Counted from the first letter of the stretch, positions 19,450-30,597 are shown. The stretch is 64,000 nt of DNA from Eutreptiella sp. 'Long Island Sound 2002' (GCA_964036045.1 OZ038380.1:67093591-67157590), one strand, 5' to 3'. The notes: generated by a model from the sequence alone, not told the origin. Numbers and translations are program-made.

Positions 19450-21830
19450 CTGCCTCCTGGGCGGGCCGCCGGGGCCCGCTGGCCACGTGCTGTGGGCGCG
19501 TGTGTGGGTGTGTGCGGTGTGTGTGGTGCCTGTGCGGTGGGCGCCGCGGTGCGTTGTGTTGCCTTTCGCTTGTCCCTCTGGTGCCCCCCTCTCCGGTGCT
19601 TCGTTGCGGTGTTGTGCTCGCCGTGTGCTTGCCGTGCCCCCTTCCCTGCGCGCGTCCCTTGCTCGGCTGCTGGCTTCCCCCTGTTTCTTCCGTGGCTTCT
19701 TCGCTCTTTACCCTTTCTTCTACTCTCTGTTGGCTCGCCCTCCTCCCTGGCATGCACTTTTTCTCTGCCTTTGCCGTGGTGTGTGTCCCGGTCTTTTTCC
19801 TTGTCTGCTTGTCTTTCTCTGCTGTGCGGCCCTGTGAGACAAAGAAGGGATGGGGGTATGTGGGCCTTCGGCGGCTTGGTACCGCCACCATGTAACATAC
19901 TGTACCCACGTTGGCACCAGGTTTGTTGCGGTTGCGTTCTCCATTGCGCGGCGTATAACATACCTGTCTTCGCACTTGTGTCTACGTGTGTGCGTACGCT
20001 CTTCACCCTTCGTGCCATACCATGGTGTGCTTGTCCGTGGCGGTGGTGGTTGTGTTGCGCTTGCGGGGACAGACGTGTTTGTTGTGTTCCCACGCTGTCC
20101 CCCGCGTTGATGGCCTATAGAGAGAGGGAGGAGGGTGGCTTTCTTGGCGCCTTCTCGGTCGGCGGGTGCGGCGTTGTGTACTTTGCTCTCGTTGTCCATC
20201 CTTGGTCCTCCCTTTCCCGTGGCGTTTGCGGAGGCGGGTTCGTGCTCCTTCGCCATACCTTGCTTGTGTATGCTTGCGCGTGTGGGCATCCATACAAATC
20301 ATAGCGTCCTCAGTTCTTTCCGTTTGGGCTGCCCCTTGGTATTCCCTCATACCACTCACGTTCCGTTTCGCGGCATCCGCGTTGGCAGCCTCTTGTTCTT
20401 CATTTGTTCGTTGGCGGTGTCCATTTTTTGGCGTTGGCGGCTTCCTCTCGTGTTGATGGCCTATAGAGCAGGGGAGGAGGGTGGTTTTCATGTCATTTGT
20501 TCGGTCGGCGGGTGCGCTGGTGTGGCGGCGTCGTGCGCTTCTTTCTTTTAGTCCGTCCTAGGCCCTTCCATCTTTGTGTCCTTTGCCGCGGCAGTCTTGG
20601 GCCTCTCCATACCTTGCTTGTGTTTGCTTGCGCGTGTGCACGTACCACTTGCCCTTTTTGTGCCCTCGGGCTTGTGGTTTGTGTGTTTGGTGGTGGTGGT
20701 GTGTGCTCTCCGGTGGCATGTGGCTCCCTTCTCCCGGTTTCGTGGTTTGCCGGTTTCATACCATCACTTCTTTCCGCTTGGGCTGCCCATTAAGTATTAC
20801 CTCATACCACTCATGTTCCGTTCCGCGGTGTTGGCGGCCTTTTGCTCTTTGTGTCTTCTTTGGCGGTGTCCACATTTTCCTCGGCGCTGGCAGCCTATAG
20901 AGTGAGATAGGAGAAGAAGGGGGAGGTTCTCGTGGCAGTTGCTTGGTCGGTGGGCGCGTTGGCGCCGCGGTTCGCTTGCGTCTCCATTAGCGGCGGCCCT
21001 TGGCGTGTACTTTTTTTATCCATACCTTTTGGCGCTTGCGGCGTTTGTCGGACCCTTGCGTGTGCGGGCATACCGCTTGCTCTTCGTGTGCCCTTGGGTT
21101 TGTGGTACTTGTGTTTGTGGTGGCGGCGGTGCGCTCTCCGGTGGCGTGTGGTTCCCTCCTTGCGGTTACATATGATACCATACCATGCTTCTTTCTGTGC
21201 GGGCGGCCTAGAGTATAGAGAGTATAGAATGCATACGTGGGCGGTTGGGCGGCGGCGTGGCGCTCGTGACGGTGGTTGGTTTGGCGGCGGGTTGTTTATA
21301 CCTTGGCGTGCTTGCGGCGGCTCTCTTGGCGTGTGCGTGCATGGGCATACCTCTTGCGTGTGTTTCATGGTGTTTCAAGGTTTCCCTGTTTTTTCGTGTG
21401 GCGCTTTGCGTTTGGGGGGTCTCTTACCCTTGATGCTTTCACACACCTTGACCTTGCTTTTCTCATGGTGTCCCGGTCCTATGCGTGCGGGGAATGTTAG
21501 CGGGCGTGCCCTCTTGTTGGTGTTGGTGCGGCCGTTGTGTCCTTTCCCTCGTGCGTTGCGCACCTCGGCTCCCTTTCGTCGTGTGGCAGCGTGGCGCATC
21601 GTACAACATACTTGTTTCGGCGGTCAGCATGTTCACGTGGCGCCTACCCTATGTTGTCTCGTTGTTTTGTTTTACTTATTGGTGTTGGGGCGCCCACAAG
21701 TCCCCTACTCCTACTGCATGCACTTTGCTAAGTGTTTTGGGACACAACACGTTCAGCTTTCCCGTCTTGGCGGCTCTTGTGTTCGCTGTTTTTCTGTGAG
21801 TGTCCTACCCTTTTCGACCTCGCCAAACAG
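19450..21830. repeat. Degenerate T/G-rich repeats with CCTATAGAG markers
   Basis: No gene is convincing. Related blocks recur: GGCCTATAGAG or similar at about 20112, 20458 and 20890, and a weaker version near 21209. TTGCTTGTGT plus GCTTGCGCGTGTG recurs at about 20258 and 20611, with weaker forms near 21051 and 21328. CTCATACCACTCA with a GTTCCGTT-type block is at about 20350 and 20800. Units are roughly 320-440 bp and diverged. The block separates the LINE monomer array from the intron-containing gene and may be a further leader of the LINE or an older satellite. Confidence 0.55.
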
Positions 21831-22037
21831 CGGCGTAAATTTTTGTGGGGGGTTTCTGAGGTCAGAAAACACGATTTTACCATTTATTTTTGCTGACTGT
21901 GCCTCATTTTCTTGGTTTTTTTTATTTTTCTCTGCTGCGATGGCGCGACGGAAAGCCAACGGCAACTAGCTAGAATTGCCGGATCAAACAGCAATTTTTA
22001 CGCAGATACAGTTACGCAATTATTTTCCACAGCAACA

Positions 22038-25000
22038 ATGCCCCTGCGAAAAGAGTTGGACCTTGAGAAGACAGTGGCCGCAGCATCTGGAGTATTCTGC
22101 GATGTCTGCTCAGAGGAACCGCCATATCACACGGCAGAAGAATTGTGGGAAGAGCTAAAACAAGGGGACGAGGGCGCTCGATTGTTGTTTGTGTTTTTCC
22201 TGCGTCTGCGCAAAAATGAACGGACGCGTTGCAGCATTGAAGAGGCAATCGCGGCAGAGGGCAAGAGATGGGTTGGTGTTTTGATAGAGGAGGCCTGGCG
22301 CCTTTATTTGTTGATGTGCCATCGCGCAGTTCCTTACCAGGGAAAGCCAAAGTCAGTTGTTGCGATACAGGGAAGTAGGGCGCAGCGTCGCATTTTAGCA
22401 GGGTCAGGTCTGGCGCGATATAGCGCAGCTTCAGTGAAGGAAAAGGCCGCAGTCAGGTTACAGACTACATGGAACAAAATACACCAGCAGTCGGTTGTGT
22501 TGTGGATGGACAACTGGTACAACAAACAATTTACCACAAACTCTGACAAGAAGGAGAAAAGCCTTAACGCAACAGCGCTGGCTGTTTTGCTACTGTGGGA
22601 TCATGCTGGCCTGAAAGAGCTTGAACGGCGTGTTCCTGTTGTTGCAAGCATGCTGGGGAACACCAAGGGAACGTCTGCACGTATGAACGTGTCTCATATT
22701 TGCAGATGGCGATTATTGGTGTGTATCTGGACAACACAGCGTTGAAGCGGTTGCGAAGATTTGGGAGAAGTGACGAACAGGGTGTCTGGATCTGCAGAAG
22801 TGGCATACTACATGCACCGCCTATATTCTGAAGCCTGATACCACCATGGGCCTTCCGTGCAAAGCTGGCGGGACAAGCACAAGGAAGCGCACAAGACGTT
22901 GAGCCAATACCGCTGTATGAGGCAGCAGGTAACCTCATTCGATATGTTGAAGATCAGCGGCGGCGAAGCGTACCTGACACGTACAACAATCTCAAGATCG
23001 CCATTGTGGATGCTGTGCAGATGAGTGCCCTGGTTCCAACCGCTGAACCGAAGCAGCCTGGTCAATTCGTATGTTGATTAAACGTTGTTTCGATGCTGTT
23101 CGTTGCGCGAGGCCTCGCGCATAATCTTGTCATTTTCAGTACAAAACGTATAAATTGTGGAAAGATTTCATGACCTTTGCCTACTATGCTGGTCCGGAAG
23201 CTGTGAAAGGTCTGCAGAAGTTCCATGACAAAGGGGAGAAAGTCACGAAGAATGCGCTAAAGAAGCTGGACGGGATCCCCATGCCGGAGTTCTACAAGAA
23301 AGTGGCAGCTGAGATGCAGGTAGAAAAAACAACTCTCAAATCGTTGCAGAAAACGTTCGACGACATCATCTTTGAACAGTGGGTCTCAATTTATCTGGAC
23401 CACCCGCACAACAGCCAGTACGTTCGACCTGAGAAGGGTGTGTACCATCGACGAGGCGTGGGTTCCGTTTCTACATGGCTGGGCTACACCTTCTCCTTTT
23501 CTGTTCTTTAGCCAAGGACATGCGCACCCGCAAAGAGGTTGCTGCACTTGGAAGGCCTGCTCTGAAGGGGACTCTTGGTACATGGGGCTATTGGCAGGAA
23601 CCTGAAGGCAAAAGTCACAGTCCATGGCCGGCATGGAAATCCATGATTCGTGCACCACTGTGGCAGGTGGCAGAGAAAGGCAAACCCGTTCCCATGAAAA
23701 TCCTCAATGTCCAAAGACGCCTGGGTACAGAGATTACTAAGAGCCGTGTGGTCCCCCCAGCTGCTGGCGTTACTGGTGACTTCAAGACAGTGGAACAGCA
23801 GGCTCCATTACTGGCAAGTCAAACTATCACAATTAAGGCGGCCCGAACTGCAGCTCTGGCCCACGAACCCCCGAAGCGGTTCATGGAGATCAACAAGAAC
23901 CTGATTGTCATCACCGGCAACATACTTGAACATCTTGCTCCTGAGACGATGTACCCAGCCTGGCTGTATGAAGAGATGGCGCGTGCTGATACACTTCTGT
24001 GCTGTTTCCAAACCTTTGTTGACAACGTGTACAACGTGCTGGAAACGGAAACAGAGAGCATTCTCAACGATGATTTCAACGCGCCCCGCATGGCTAACAT
24101 GTTGCGTATTCGCATCTTCAGTTGGCCAACCAAACCAAAGGCAGCAGGGGATCCTACACGGTTCGACGTTTGCTGGTTGCTGATTTCGTCACCGGATAGC
24201 TGGACGAAAAAGGTATAATTCCGTCATTACGTCGTCTCTCTGCGCGAGGCCTCGCACAATAACTTCTCTCACTTTGCGGATACCGAATCATCTGACGTTC
24301 GGACCTACTGAAGTACAGGAGATGGTTGACACTGAATTTGGCGGCCCCCTGCCGATAACGCATGTTATGTGGTATTTCGACAATCACCTCCATTACTTGA
24401 AGGAGACCAAGGGCTTCAGGCCTTCGTCTGTGTTCATTGATCATCAACCAGACCTGGTGTGCAAGATCCCTGCCATCGAGCCGGATTCTCGCATGTACCT
24501 TCTTGGTGTCTGCACCCACAGTCTCTCCCATTGTGTCAACAGAGTGCAGAATCAGTTGAACCACGTCTTGACACAAGGGTCGAAACTGGACGAGTCTGGT
24601 GATTGGGACCAGCATGCCAACTGGACAAACCGTGGTATTCCCCTTTGGGTTCGCGATGACAAGTTGGGTTCTGAGGCGTTGTCGCTGAAGGAGGAGGAGA
24701 TTGTTCAGAAGGGTCAAGCTGCAGAACCACAGCCCCCTGCAGCAAAAGCGGAAATCAACTGGTGAGGAACCTGCCCCGAAGGAGAAGAAGACTGCTTCCA
24801 AGCCTCAGGCAGCGAAGTCGGGTACCGGTGAAGAATCCAACAGAGCAATGGAGATGAGGAGGGGGAGAGCGAGGAAGAAGAGGAGGAGGAATGGGAGGTC
24901 TCCCAAGGCAAGGCAGCGAAGAAAGCGGCAGCGAAACGAAGGCCCGGGGAAACCAGGGCCAGAGCTCCATTCAAGCAGCCAGCTCGTCAGTTCCAACCTA

Positions 25001-25110
25001 GAGGCAAGCCCGCAGAGCCACCGCCAAAGGGTAAGACGTCCGTTCCTAAGGCTATGGGTACTAAGATGCAAGTTGTTCCGAAGAAAAAGGGATTTCTTTG
25101 TTTGTTGTGA
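22038..25110 (+). CDS. Intron-containing gene of unrecognised family (damaged)
   Basis: Starts at the first in-frame ATG (22038; MPLRKELDLEKTV). Exons: 22038 to about 22631-22640; 22706-23068; 23140-23437; 23512-24212; 24319 onwards. Three GT-AG introns (23069-23139, 23438-23511, 24213-24318) keep phase exactly, which strongly supports the model. The first intron has three possible GT donors (22632, 22638, 22641), all compatible with the AG at 22704-22705. Visible stretches include VVLWMDNWYNKQFTTN in exon 1 and PITHVMWYFDNHLHYLK in exon 5. I do not recognise the family. The tail has an acidic run (ESEEEEEEEWEV, about 24870-24905) followed by a Lys/Arg/Pro-rich end, stopping at TGA 25108-25110. 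Damage: TGA at 22829-22831 in exon 2, and stops or one-base shifts around 24763-24840 before the tail. It may be a host gene, a transposase or a viral-type gene turned pseudogene. Confidence 0.6.
23069..23139 (+). other. Intron (71 bp) with perfect palindrome
   Basis: GTATGTTGATT at the donor, CATTTTCAG at the acceptor; removal joins GQF to YKTYKLWKDF in frame. Nearly all of the 3' half is the palindrome at 23104-23121 plus the acceptor. Confidence 0.8.
23104..23121. repeat. Palindrome TGCGCGAGGCCTCGCGCA (intron)
   Basis: Perfect 18-bp inverted repeat lying inside the 71-bp intron. It belongs to a set of four similar palindromes in this gene. Confidence 0.9.
23438..23511 (+). other. Intron (74 bp)
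   Basis: Donor GTGTGTACC, acceptor TTCTGTTCTTTAG with a strong pyrimidine tract. Removal joins PEK to AKDMRTRKE through a split Ala codon. It lacks the palindrome seen in the neighbouring introns. Confidence 0.75.
24213..24318 (+). other. Intron (106 bp) with imperfect palindrome
   Basis: Donor GTATAATTCC, acceptor GAAGTACAG; removal joins WTKK to EMVDTEFGG in frame. Contains the palindrome at 24241-24258. Confidence 0.65.
24241..24258. repeat. Palindrome with core CGAGGCCTCG (intron)
   Basis: TGCGCGAGGCCTCGCACA: same core as the one in the 71-bp intron, with mismatched ends. Confidence 0.85.
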
Positions 25111-25119
25111 TATATTATG

Positions 25120-25135
25120 CGCGAGCGCTCGCGCT
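25120..25135. repeat. Palindrome GCGCGAGCGCTCGCGC (3' flank)
   Basis: Perfect 16-bp inverted repeat 10 bases after the probable stop codon. The central bases differ from the other copies (AGCGCT instead of AGGCCT) but symmetry is kept, so the pairing rather than the sequence appears conserved. Confidence 0.85.
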
Positions 25136-25223
25136 ATGCATTCCTCTTCGACGACCTTTTTGCCAGTACCTTGTGCGGCACATATTTCTCTGTGATGTAT
25201 TTTATTGCGGTGTTGTACTGATC

Positions 25224-25245
25224 TTTGCGCGAGGCCTCACGCAAA
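25224..25245. repeat. Palindrome with core GAGGCCTC (3' flank)
   Basis: TTTGCGCGAGGCCTCACGCAAA: 22-bp inverted repeat with one mismatched pair. Confidence 0.85.
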
Positions 25246-25589
25246 GAAGGGTACCAAAAAATGCTTCTTGTGGTGCTGCGTGCAACATGGCTTTCAAAAG
25301 CCCGTTTTGGAAAGGATTGCAAGCTCATGGGTATTTTCATAGGAAAGCATGAGTGGTAGAAGAAGGAAAAATTCATGGTTTTCCCAAAAAAGCAGTGCAT
25401 CTTTGGGGAGAAAAATTTTTTTCCGGGGCAGTCGGTTTTCTTGGAAATGAATGAAGATGGTCCCATGAACTGATTTTTGCTTGATTTTCTGTTGCTGTGT
25501 TTTCGGGTCCCCCATAAAAACCTTTTTTTCGGAGTGCCGCAGAGAGGCACGTTTGAGCAGATTTTGACCCTGCAACTTGAGCCGCCTAA
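25246..25589. other. Spacer, no gene seen
   Basis: AT-richer sequence with homopolymer runs between the 3' flank of the intron-containing gene and copy A. Short open frames on both strands show no motif. Confidence 0.4.
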
Positions 25590-27343
25590 GAATAAGCCGC
25601 CTCACACCCCAGAAAGGAAGGGAACGCGCCCACAGCGGTGGGACAACACCACACCAGCCCACCATGCACGGGCTAGAGGCCACCGAACGCCCGTTGGTAC
25701 AATCCCTTCCCGCCGCCGCTGGCGGCCCGCACGCACAAATTACCACCAGAAAGTTCAACCTGCCACCACCAAACCGACACTGCAGGGCCGGGGGGACACG
25801 GGACGGCCCCACCCCCCCTAACCCATGACCTCACGAAACCGCCTGGGGTAACCGCCCCGCCGGCAGAACAAGAGCCTAACGCGACAGGACAGGCCACCAG
25901 CCCATGCGTGTTCATCACCCACACGACCCACTGGGCCGGGGCACGGCCCGCGGCCACCCACAACACCAACAGCAACCCAGTTAGCCACACCGTTTGCCGA
26001 CCAGTGCGTTCACCCACCCAGGCAGGGCAGAGGGAGGAACAGGCAAACCTCCCCCCCCAAACAAAAGAACACAGATAGGGGGAAGCCCCACCCATGCACG
26101 AGCAGACGTCGACCGGCCAACCGGAAAGAAGGAAAACGGTGGGCACAGTCGCACAACCGCGAAGCCGCGCACCCACACAGCAGAGGCGGGCAGCCCCAAA
26201 GCCGGGCAACGCCAAAGTGGACACCCTCGGGGCCCGCCGATAGGACTCCGGGGAACCACCCCGCCCAGCAGGAAGAAGGCCCGCCAGAAACAGCCGCCCA
26301 CCACGAGCACACAGCCGGCGAAGGGCCGGAGGAAAAGACACCCCGGACACGCCGGCGCACACCCCCAACGGAGAAGTGGCGGGCCACCGGCCACACGGAC
26401 ACGGACACAGCAAAAAAAAAACCCAAACGAGAGGGGGAGGGGGGGCGGAGACTAAGGGGCCCAAGACGGAGACAGGCAGCGGCGACAACAACAGAGCCAC
26501 AACACAAGAGGGCTGAGAACCAAACCCACAGATCCCCCCTCCCGCAGCCAGGAAGACGAGAAAAAAAAGACGGGGGGGGGGGGTGAAACCCCGCCCACAG
26601 CGACCCCCGCGCAACCCCTCGCCACAGGCAGCCCGGCCCCCGGGTGACGGCGCACGGGCGGAGGGCGCGCAAGAGGGCACACGCCCCAACACCCCAGCCA
26701 GGAATAGAGGGGTGCAGGAAAAACCCAAACCCAAACACACGCACCACAAACCCCAGCCAGGAATGGCGGGGCGAAGCCAAAACCCGTACCCAAACACACA
26801 CAGCCTAGACCCTGGCCAGGATTGGCGGGGTCACGGCGAAACCCAGAACCATACACAAGCACCACACAACAGTAGGAAACCCAGTGTACATAGCCAGGGC
26901 AATGAGGCAGCCCGTGCCATGCAGGGACCCGGCCAGACCATATCCGGGGACCGGGGCCAAGGCTGCATCCTAAGGCCTGCGCTGCTTTGGGACTCGAGGC
27001 GGAGCGTGCGACACCCAAGCACCTCCGAACCCCAGTACCAAGAACATGCATGCATGCCTTGGGAACGGGATACGCCAGGAAGTCCGGTGAACCCCTAGGG
27101 TTCCGCCCATGGAGGGGATATGCGCAAGCACGGGGGCACACCCTCCCGGCATGACAAGTACGTCACGCTGGCGGCGATCAGCCCTCCCGGTGTTGCCCGG
27201 GGCCACCAGTCAGGTCTAGCGGGATGTAAGTCGCCTCCCCTTTTCAAGCGCGGAGCCTCTTCCTGTTCGTCACAGCGGCAACGCCAGCATGAATGATGGC
27301 GCGCATCTCCAAGACCGAGTGCACCTACCTACCTACCTTCTTA
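25590..27343 (+). mobile_element. GC-rich retroelement family, copy A (5'-truncated)
   Basis: About 1.75 kb that aligns along its length with the reverse complement of 33511-35260 (copy B). Shared landmarks are AACGCGCCCACA with GTGGGACAAC near the start, a 59-bp minisatellite, GCATCCTAAGGCCTGCGCTG and CGGAGCGTGCGACAC. The end is GTGCACCTACCTACCTACC. Copy B is longer, so A is 5'-truncated. No RT or other protein domain is present, so the family is non-autonomous or only its 3' part is represented. The 3' tail abuts the RT of the LTR element at 27344. No matching duplication is found on the left, so this is not a simple insertion. Confidence 0.75.
26690..26875 (+). repeat. 59-bp minisatellite in copy A
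   Basis: CCAGCCAGGAATGGCGGGG-type units recur at about 26694, 26753 and 26813, alternating with ACACACGCACCACA-type spacers. Copy B has about five equivalent units at 34020-34270. Confidence 0.75.
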
Positions 27344-27344
27344 G

Positions 27345-28055
27345 GGTCGTCATGTATCTGCATGTCCTGCAGGGGATGCATCTTAGATGCGGCTCGTTTC
27401 CACCAGCCATACCCAACGTCAAAACCTAGATACTCCATCTCCTCAGGCATGAACCCAAATTACTCGAGTTTGATTCGGAGATGGTTTTCCTGACAGACTG
27501 TGAAAAACTCTTGTAGGAGGACGATATGATCTTCCTGGGTATTAGTACCCAGGCTCACGTCATCGATATGTGCCTCCATCTCAGCCCTGTGGGAAACCAG
27601 CTCCTGCACAAGGGGTCTGCGTCTCAGGATACATAGGATTTCATTCATCAGCTCCTGAAAGATAGCAGGGGCATTCGCGACACCGAAGGGCATGACCTTC
27701 CAGCGGAAGACACGGCCCTTAGGGGTTACAAAGGCGAGCAGTTCCTCGGCTGCCCGGGTTAGGTCTACCTGCCAGAAGCCACTGCGCTTGTCCATCTTAG
27801 TTTGAATCGGCATTTAGCGATTCTCTCTAGGGTGTTCTCCATGTTGGGGATACTCCCTGAGTGGTTCTAGGTCTTTTTGTTGACCTCTCCGTAGTCAACG
27901 ACCAAGCGCATGGCAGTGGAGCCAGATTTGGCCATCAGGAAACAAGGGCTACAATGGCAGTGGTAGTCCCCCTGTTTATCTTTCTCGACGAGGCCAGCAT
28001 CTATGCATTCCTGGATTTGGAGTTCCATCTTGTTGATGTGGTCTTGTCGGGCGGG
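27345..28055 (-). pseudogene. Ty3-like reverse transcriptase
   Basis: Starts after the linker with INKMELQIQECIDAGLVE and RLVVDYGEVNKKT, then KMDKRSGFWQVDL, FRWKVMPFGVANAPAIFQ and the catalytic EAHIDDVSL (HIDD). It ends with PEEMEYLGFDVG, typical of the stretch after the palm. Stops interrupt it: one at 28056 (after RRR), one after VNKKT, one near 27800 with a frameshift, and a TAA at 27460-27462 where Lys is expected. RNase H should follow, but the sequence is cut by copy A at 27344. Clearly an RT pseudogene. Confidence 0.88.
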
Positions 28056-28983
28056 TTATCGACGCCGTCTCACCACAGACCCTTCAAACTCGGGTATGAG
28101 TTTGAGGTACACCTGGACCAGTTTTTTGCAAGACAGGGGTGGGGGCAACGCTCCGAAGACCTCCTGGTCTTTCTGAATGAGCTTACTGAGACGGTTGTCT
28201 AGGTCCATGCTCTCCAGTTTCTCAATGAAATACGTTTCAGCATGGAGGTTGGTCTTCCCTTTTTCCTGTTTCTTCATATGCCCCAATGTTTCAGGGGGTA
28301 GTTCATCCTCCCAGTCCTGGCGACCCTGCTGGGCATAGTGAAGGGAGCATACCAGAGGAGCCTCAGGATCGGGAAGAGTCATCTCTTTATCATCCTCCTC
28401 CGACCATATAGGCGTTTTCCAGGTCCTCTTGAGGAGGTCTAGGCGGCTCCGTCGCTCCATACCCTCAGCCTTAGCCCATAGAACCTGCTTGAGATCCTGT
28501 ACATCGTACCAAGAAACGCGCATGTTGTTGGTGGAGGGTTTAGCGCCAGGTACCTGACCTGTAGGGACACCTGTGGCCTGCATGGATAAAACGGCCTGGT
28601 CATGAGACCCGCCGTGAGTGGACTCATCAAGATCCACCTCATCCATAAGCAGCTGCGCTAGGAAAGCGCTGTGCTTCAATGTCAGCACCTCCGGGTCAAC
28701 CGGGGGTATATCACTGGCAATATCGCTTAGGCGGTCTTCAGCATCAGCCAAAGGTGTGGAGACTGCTGGAGTCTCCTGCTCATCGGAGCACTCACCACTC
28801 GTAGTAGTGACTGAAGGGTACGCGGATCTTCTCTTGAGATCCAGGAGGGTAAGGCCTCTGTTTTCAGCCATCAACTCCTTAAGTACCACCTGGTCAAGGA
28901 CACTCACCAGTACGGGGTTTAGAGAGCCATATACGATGGACAAGAAACTGCTGCATTCAGGGGCGGGCATGGTCTCCTGCACA
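28056..28983 (-). pseudogene. LTR element linker between Dam-like domain and RT
   Basis: Open for about 310 codons from the transposon boundary. It begins YVQETMPAPECSS and ends with QEVFGALPPPLSCKKLVQV, matching the usual stretch before RT in Ty3/gypsy Pol. The middle is acidic and Ser/Thr-rich with no domain recognised. The open frame extends upstream of 28983, but that part is the transposon's inverted repeat and not element coding sequence. Confidence 0.7.
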
Positions 28984-29131
28984 TAGGCTTTTAAGGCAGG
29001 TATTTTTCCCAAAATGGTTCTCAAAAGCCAAAAGGTGCATCTATTGGCCTCATACACCTTGATGCAGTTTGTATGGTGCAACCATGGGATGTTTCAACGA
29101 TGACATACGTATACACTATGTTGTCTGCATG
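28984..29131. repeat. Left terminal inverted repeat of the TA-flanked transposon
   Basis: Pairs with 31617-31765. It reads outward-in TAGGCTTTTAAGGCAGG and ends near GTTGTCTGCATG. Confidence 0.9.
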
Positions 29132-29599
29132 TGGCACTCCCGGTTCTTAAAGAAAACCCCATGACACACTTTGTGACACGCAAAATGCGCTACACAAGGT
29201 GTGTCACCCCTATTCTTGAAACTCCTTGAATCCGAAGCTGCTAAGAGGCAAATGCATTTGGTGCCAAGTGTTGCCCGTTGGTCCTAAATGGTTTGAAATA
29301 TGTTTTTGCTTTTCAGCAGGGTTATTCTGGCTGTTTTGTTCCATGGACTGTTTGTGACATGCTTTGGGACACAAATATGCGTGTCTCGGAGCGTGTCGCT
29401 GGTTATCCCTCGCTTCTTACCTCTGCAGAGGCCTTTGGACATTGTTCGCCACACCATTTCCTCTCCAATACAACAATGAAGCACTTTTTTTAAAGAGGGA
29501 TGCTTCAGGTACTCCGACGGCCCCACACAGCACAGCAACAGCAAATTAGCACACGCACCACGTGTCATCTGCCATCCGTCAAAGTCTACAGTCTGACTT

Positions 29600-30495
29600 T
29601 CAACGTGGAGGTTGAAGCACAAAAGGCACCTGATATCTGAGTTGTGGAAGTGCTTGGGACTGCTGGCCCTCTTGCTGGCTTTCAGACTGGTGCACCATTC
29701 TCCGTAAAGTGGTGTACAGCTGACATGAAGTATCCACTTTTTGCTGCAAAATGTTAAGTGTGTCAATCAACTCACTTTGTGTTTCTTGGGTCGAGGTCAA
29801 CTGTTTCTGTATACAAGCCGTTCCTATCCTTGACGGCCATTCGTCGCTCATAACCGATTCCCATTGCAAGAAAAGGGAGCTTTGGCTGGTGTCATGCTTG
29901 CTTCCAATAGGAATGTTTTCTTCAGGTCGTACTGAAAACAAAAAACTGTTGCTGTCTCCATACACCCCTCAACACCTTCTTGTTTTACACAGAGTCTAAT
30001 GTAGTTCCTGACCTGCTCTGAGAACCCATCACTCAATGCAAACTCGTCACCAGTAGCACTCCACCTTGGGGGACGCTGATTTCTCAGTAACTCCAGCGGC
30101 AAAATTTCAGTTTAATGCAATTGCTTACATGCACTTTGTGCTAGGGTTACCTCACTACCTGCGCATTCTCCTTTTGATTTTTCCACCTCTTCCTCTTCCT
30201 CTTCCTCTGGCGCTTCATCTTCCTCTTCCTCGTGGTCATCTGATCATCTGAGCATGTCATCTTCTGATCCGGGCTCACTGGGTTCACTCAGTCCATTGAC
30301 CTCTTTGTCTTTAGGGCTACCTTCACTGTGGTTGCTGCCTTCAGGGATGTCAGAGCTGCATTTAGGGATTTCAGGGTTGCCTTCATGGCTTGCGGGAGCC
30401 TGTTGACACAGAGGACCGTTGCTGGCTCGCACATTACACGCGCTGCAATGCAAAATAGCCAAGGCACGTCGTGCGACGCACAACTTACCTGTCAC
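29600..30495 (-). pseudogene. Acidic and coiled-coil coding remnant inside the TA-flanked transposon
   Basis: Minus strand, one frame from 30495 with stops at 30244 and just before 30102: KDKEVNGLSEPSEPGSEDD, then an acidic run (DDHEEEEDEAPEEEEE), then LSDGFSEQVRNYIRLCVKQE. In another frame (29965-29600) a probable coiled coil follows, STQETQSELIDTLNILQQKV. No transposase catalytic motif is seen. It may be a captured host gene piece with a lost intron/exon structure. The function is unknown. Confidence 0.35.
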
Positions 30496-30597
30496 AACGC
30501 GCTACAACATTGCACACAGCTGGTAAAACGCACCTCTGTCCGATCGGTGGATTTTGAAGCAGCGTGTGCGTTCAGCACCCGCGTCTGTGGTCGGGCG

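Larger units (their letters stand above)
7571..19450 (-). mobile_element. LINE-type non-LTR retrotransposon with 5' monomer array, 3'-truncated
   Basis: Read on the minus strand the order is monomer array (19450-13990), ORF1 (13861-11128), then ORF2 with a zinc-finger-like region, APE endonuclease and RT (11024-7585). The RT ends before its YADD box, so the 3' half of ORF2 and the 3' tail are missing at the junction near 7570. This is the opposite of the usual 5' truncation of LINEs and suggests a later deletion or rearrangement. Both ORFs contain stops and frameshifts. The very high GC content differs sharply from the AT-rich tract on its left. Confidence 0.85.

Noticed and set aside
23104-25245. 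CRISPR-like palindromic repeats
   Set aside because: Four irregularly spaced palindromes without uniform spacers, in a eukaryotic intron-bearing gene.
25590-27343. Protein genes on the minus strand of copy A (up to 374 codons)
   Set aside because: Cys/Trp/Gly-rich shadow translations of a C-rich strand, not conserved in frame between copies A and B.
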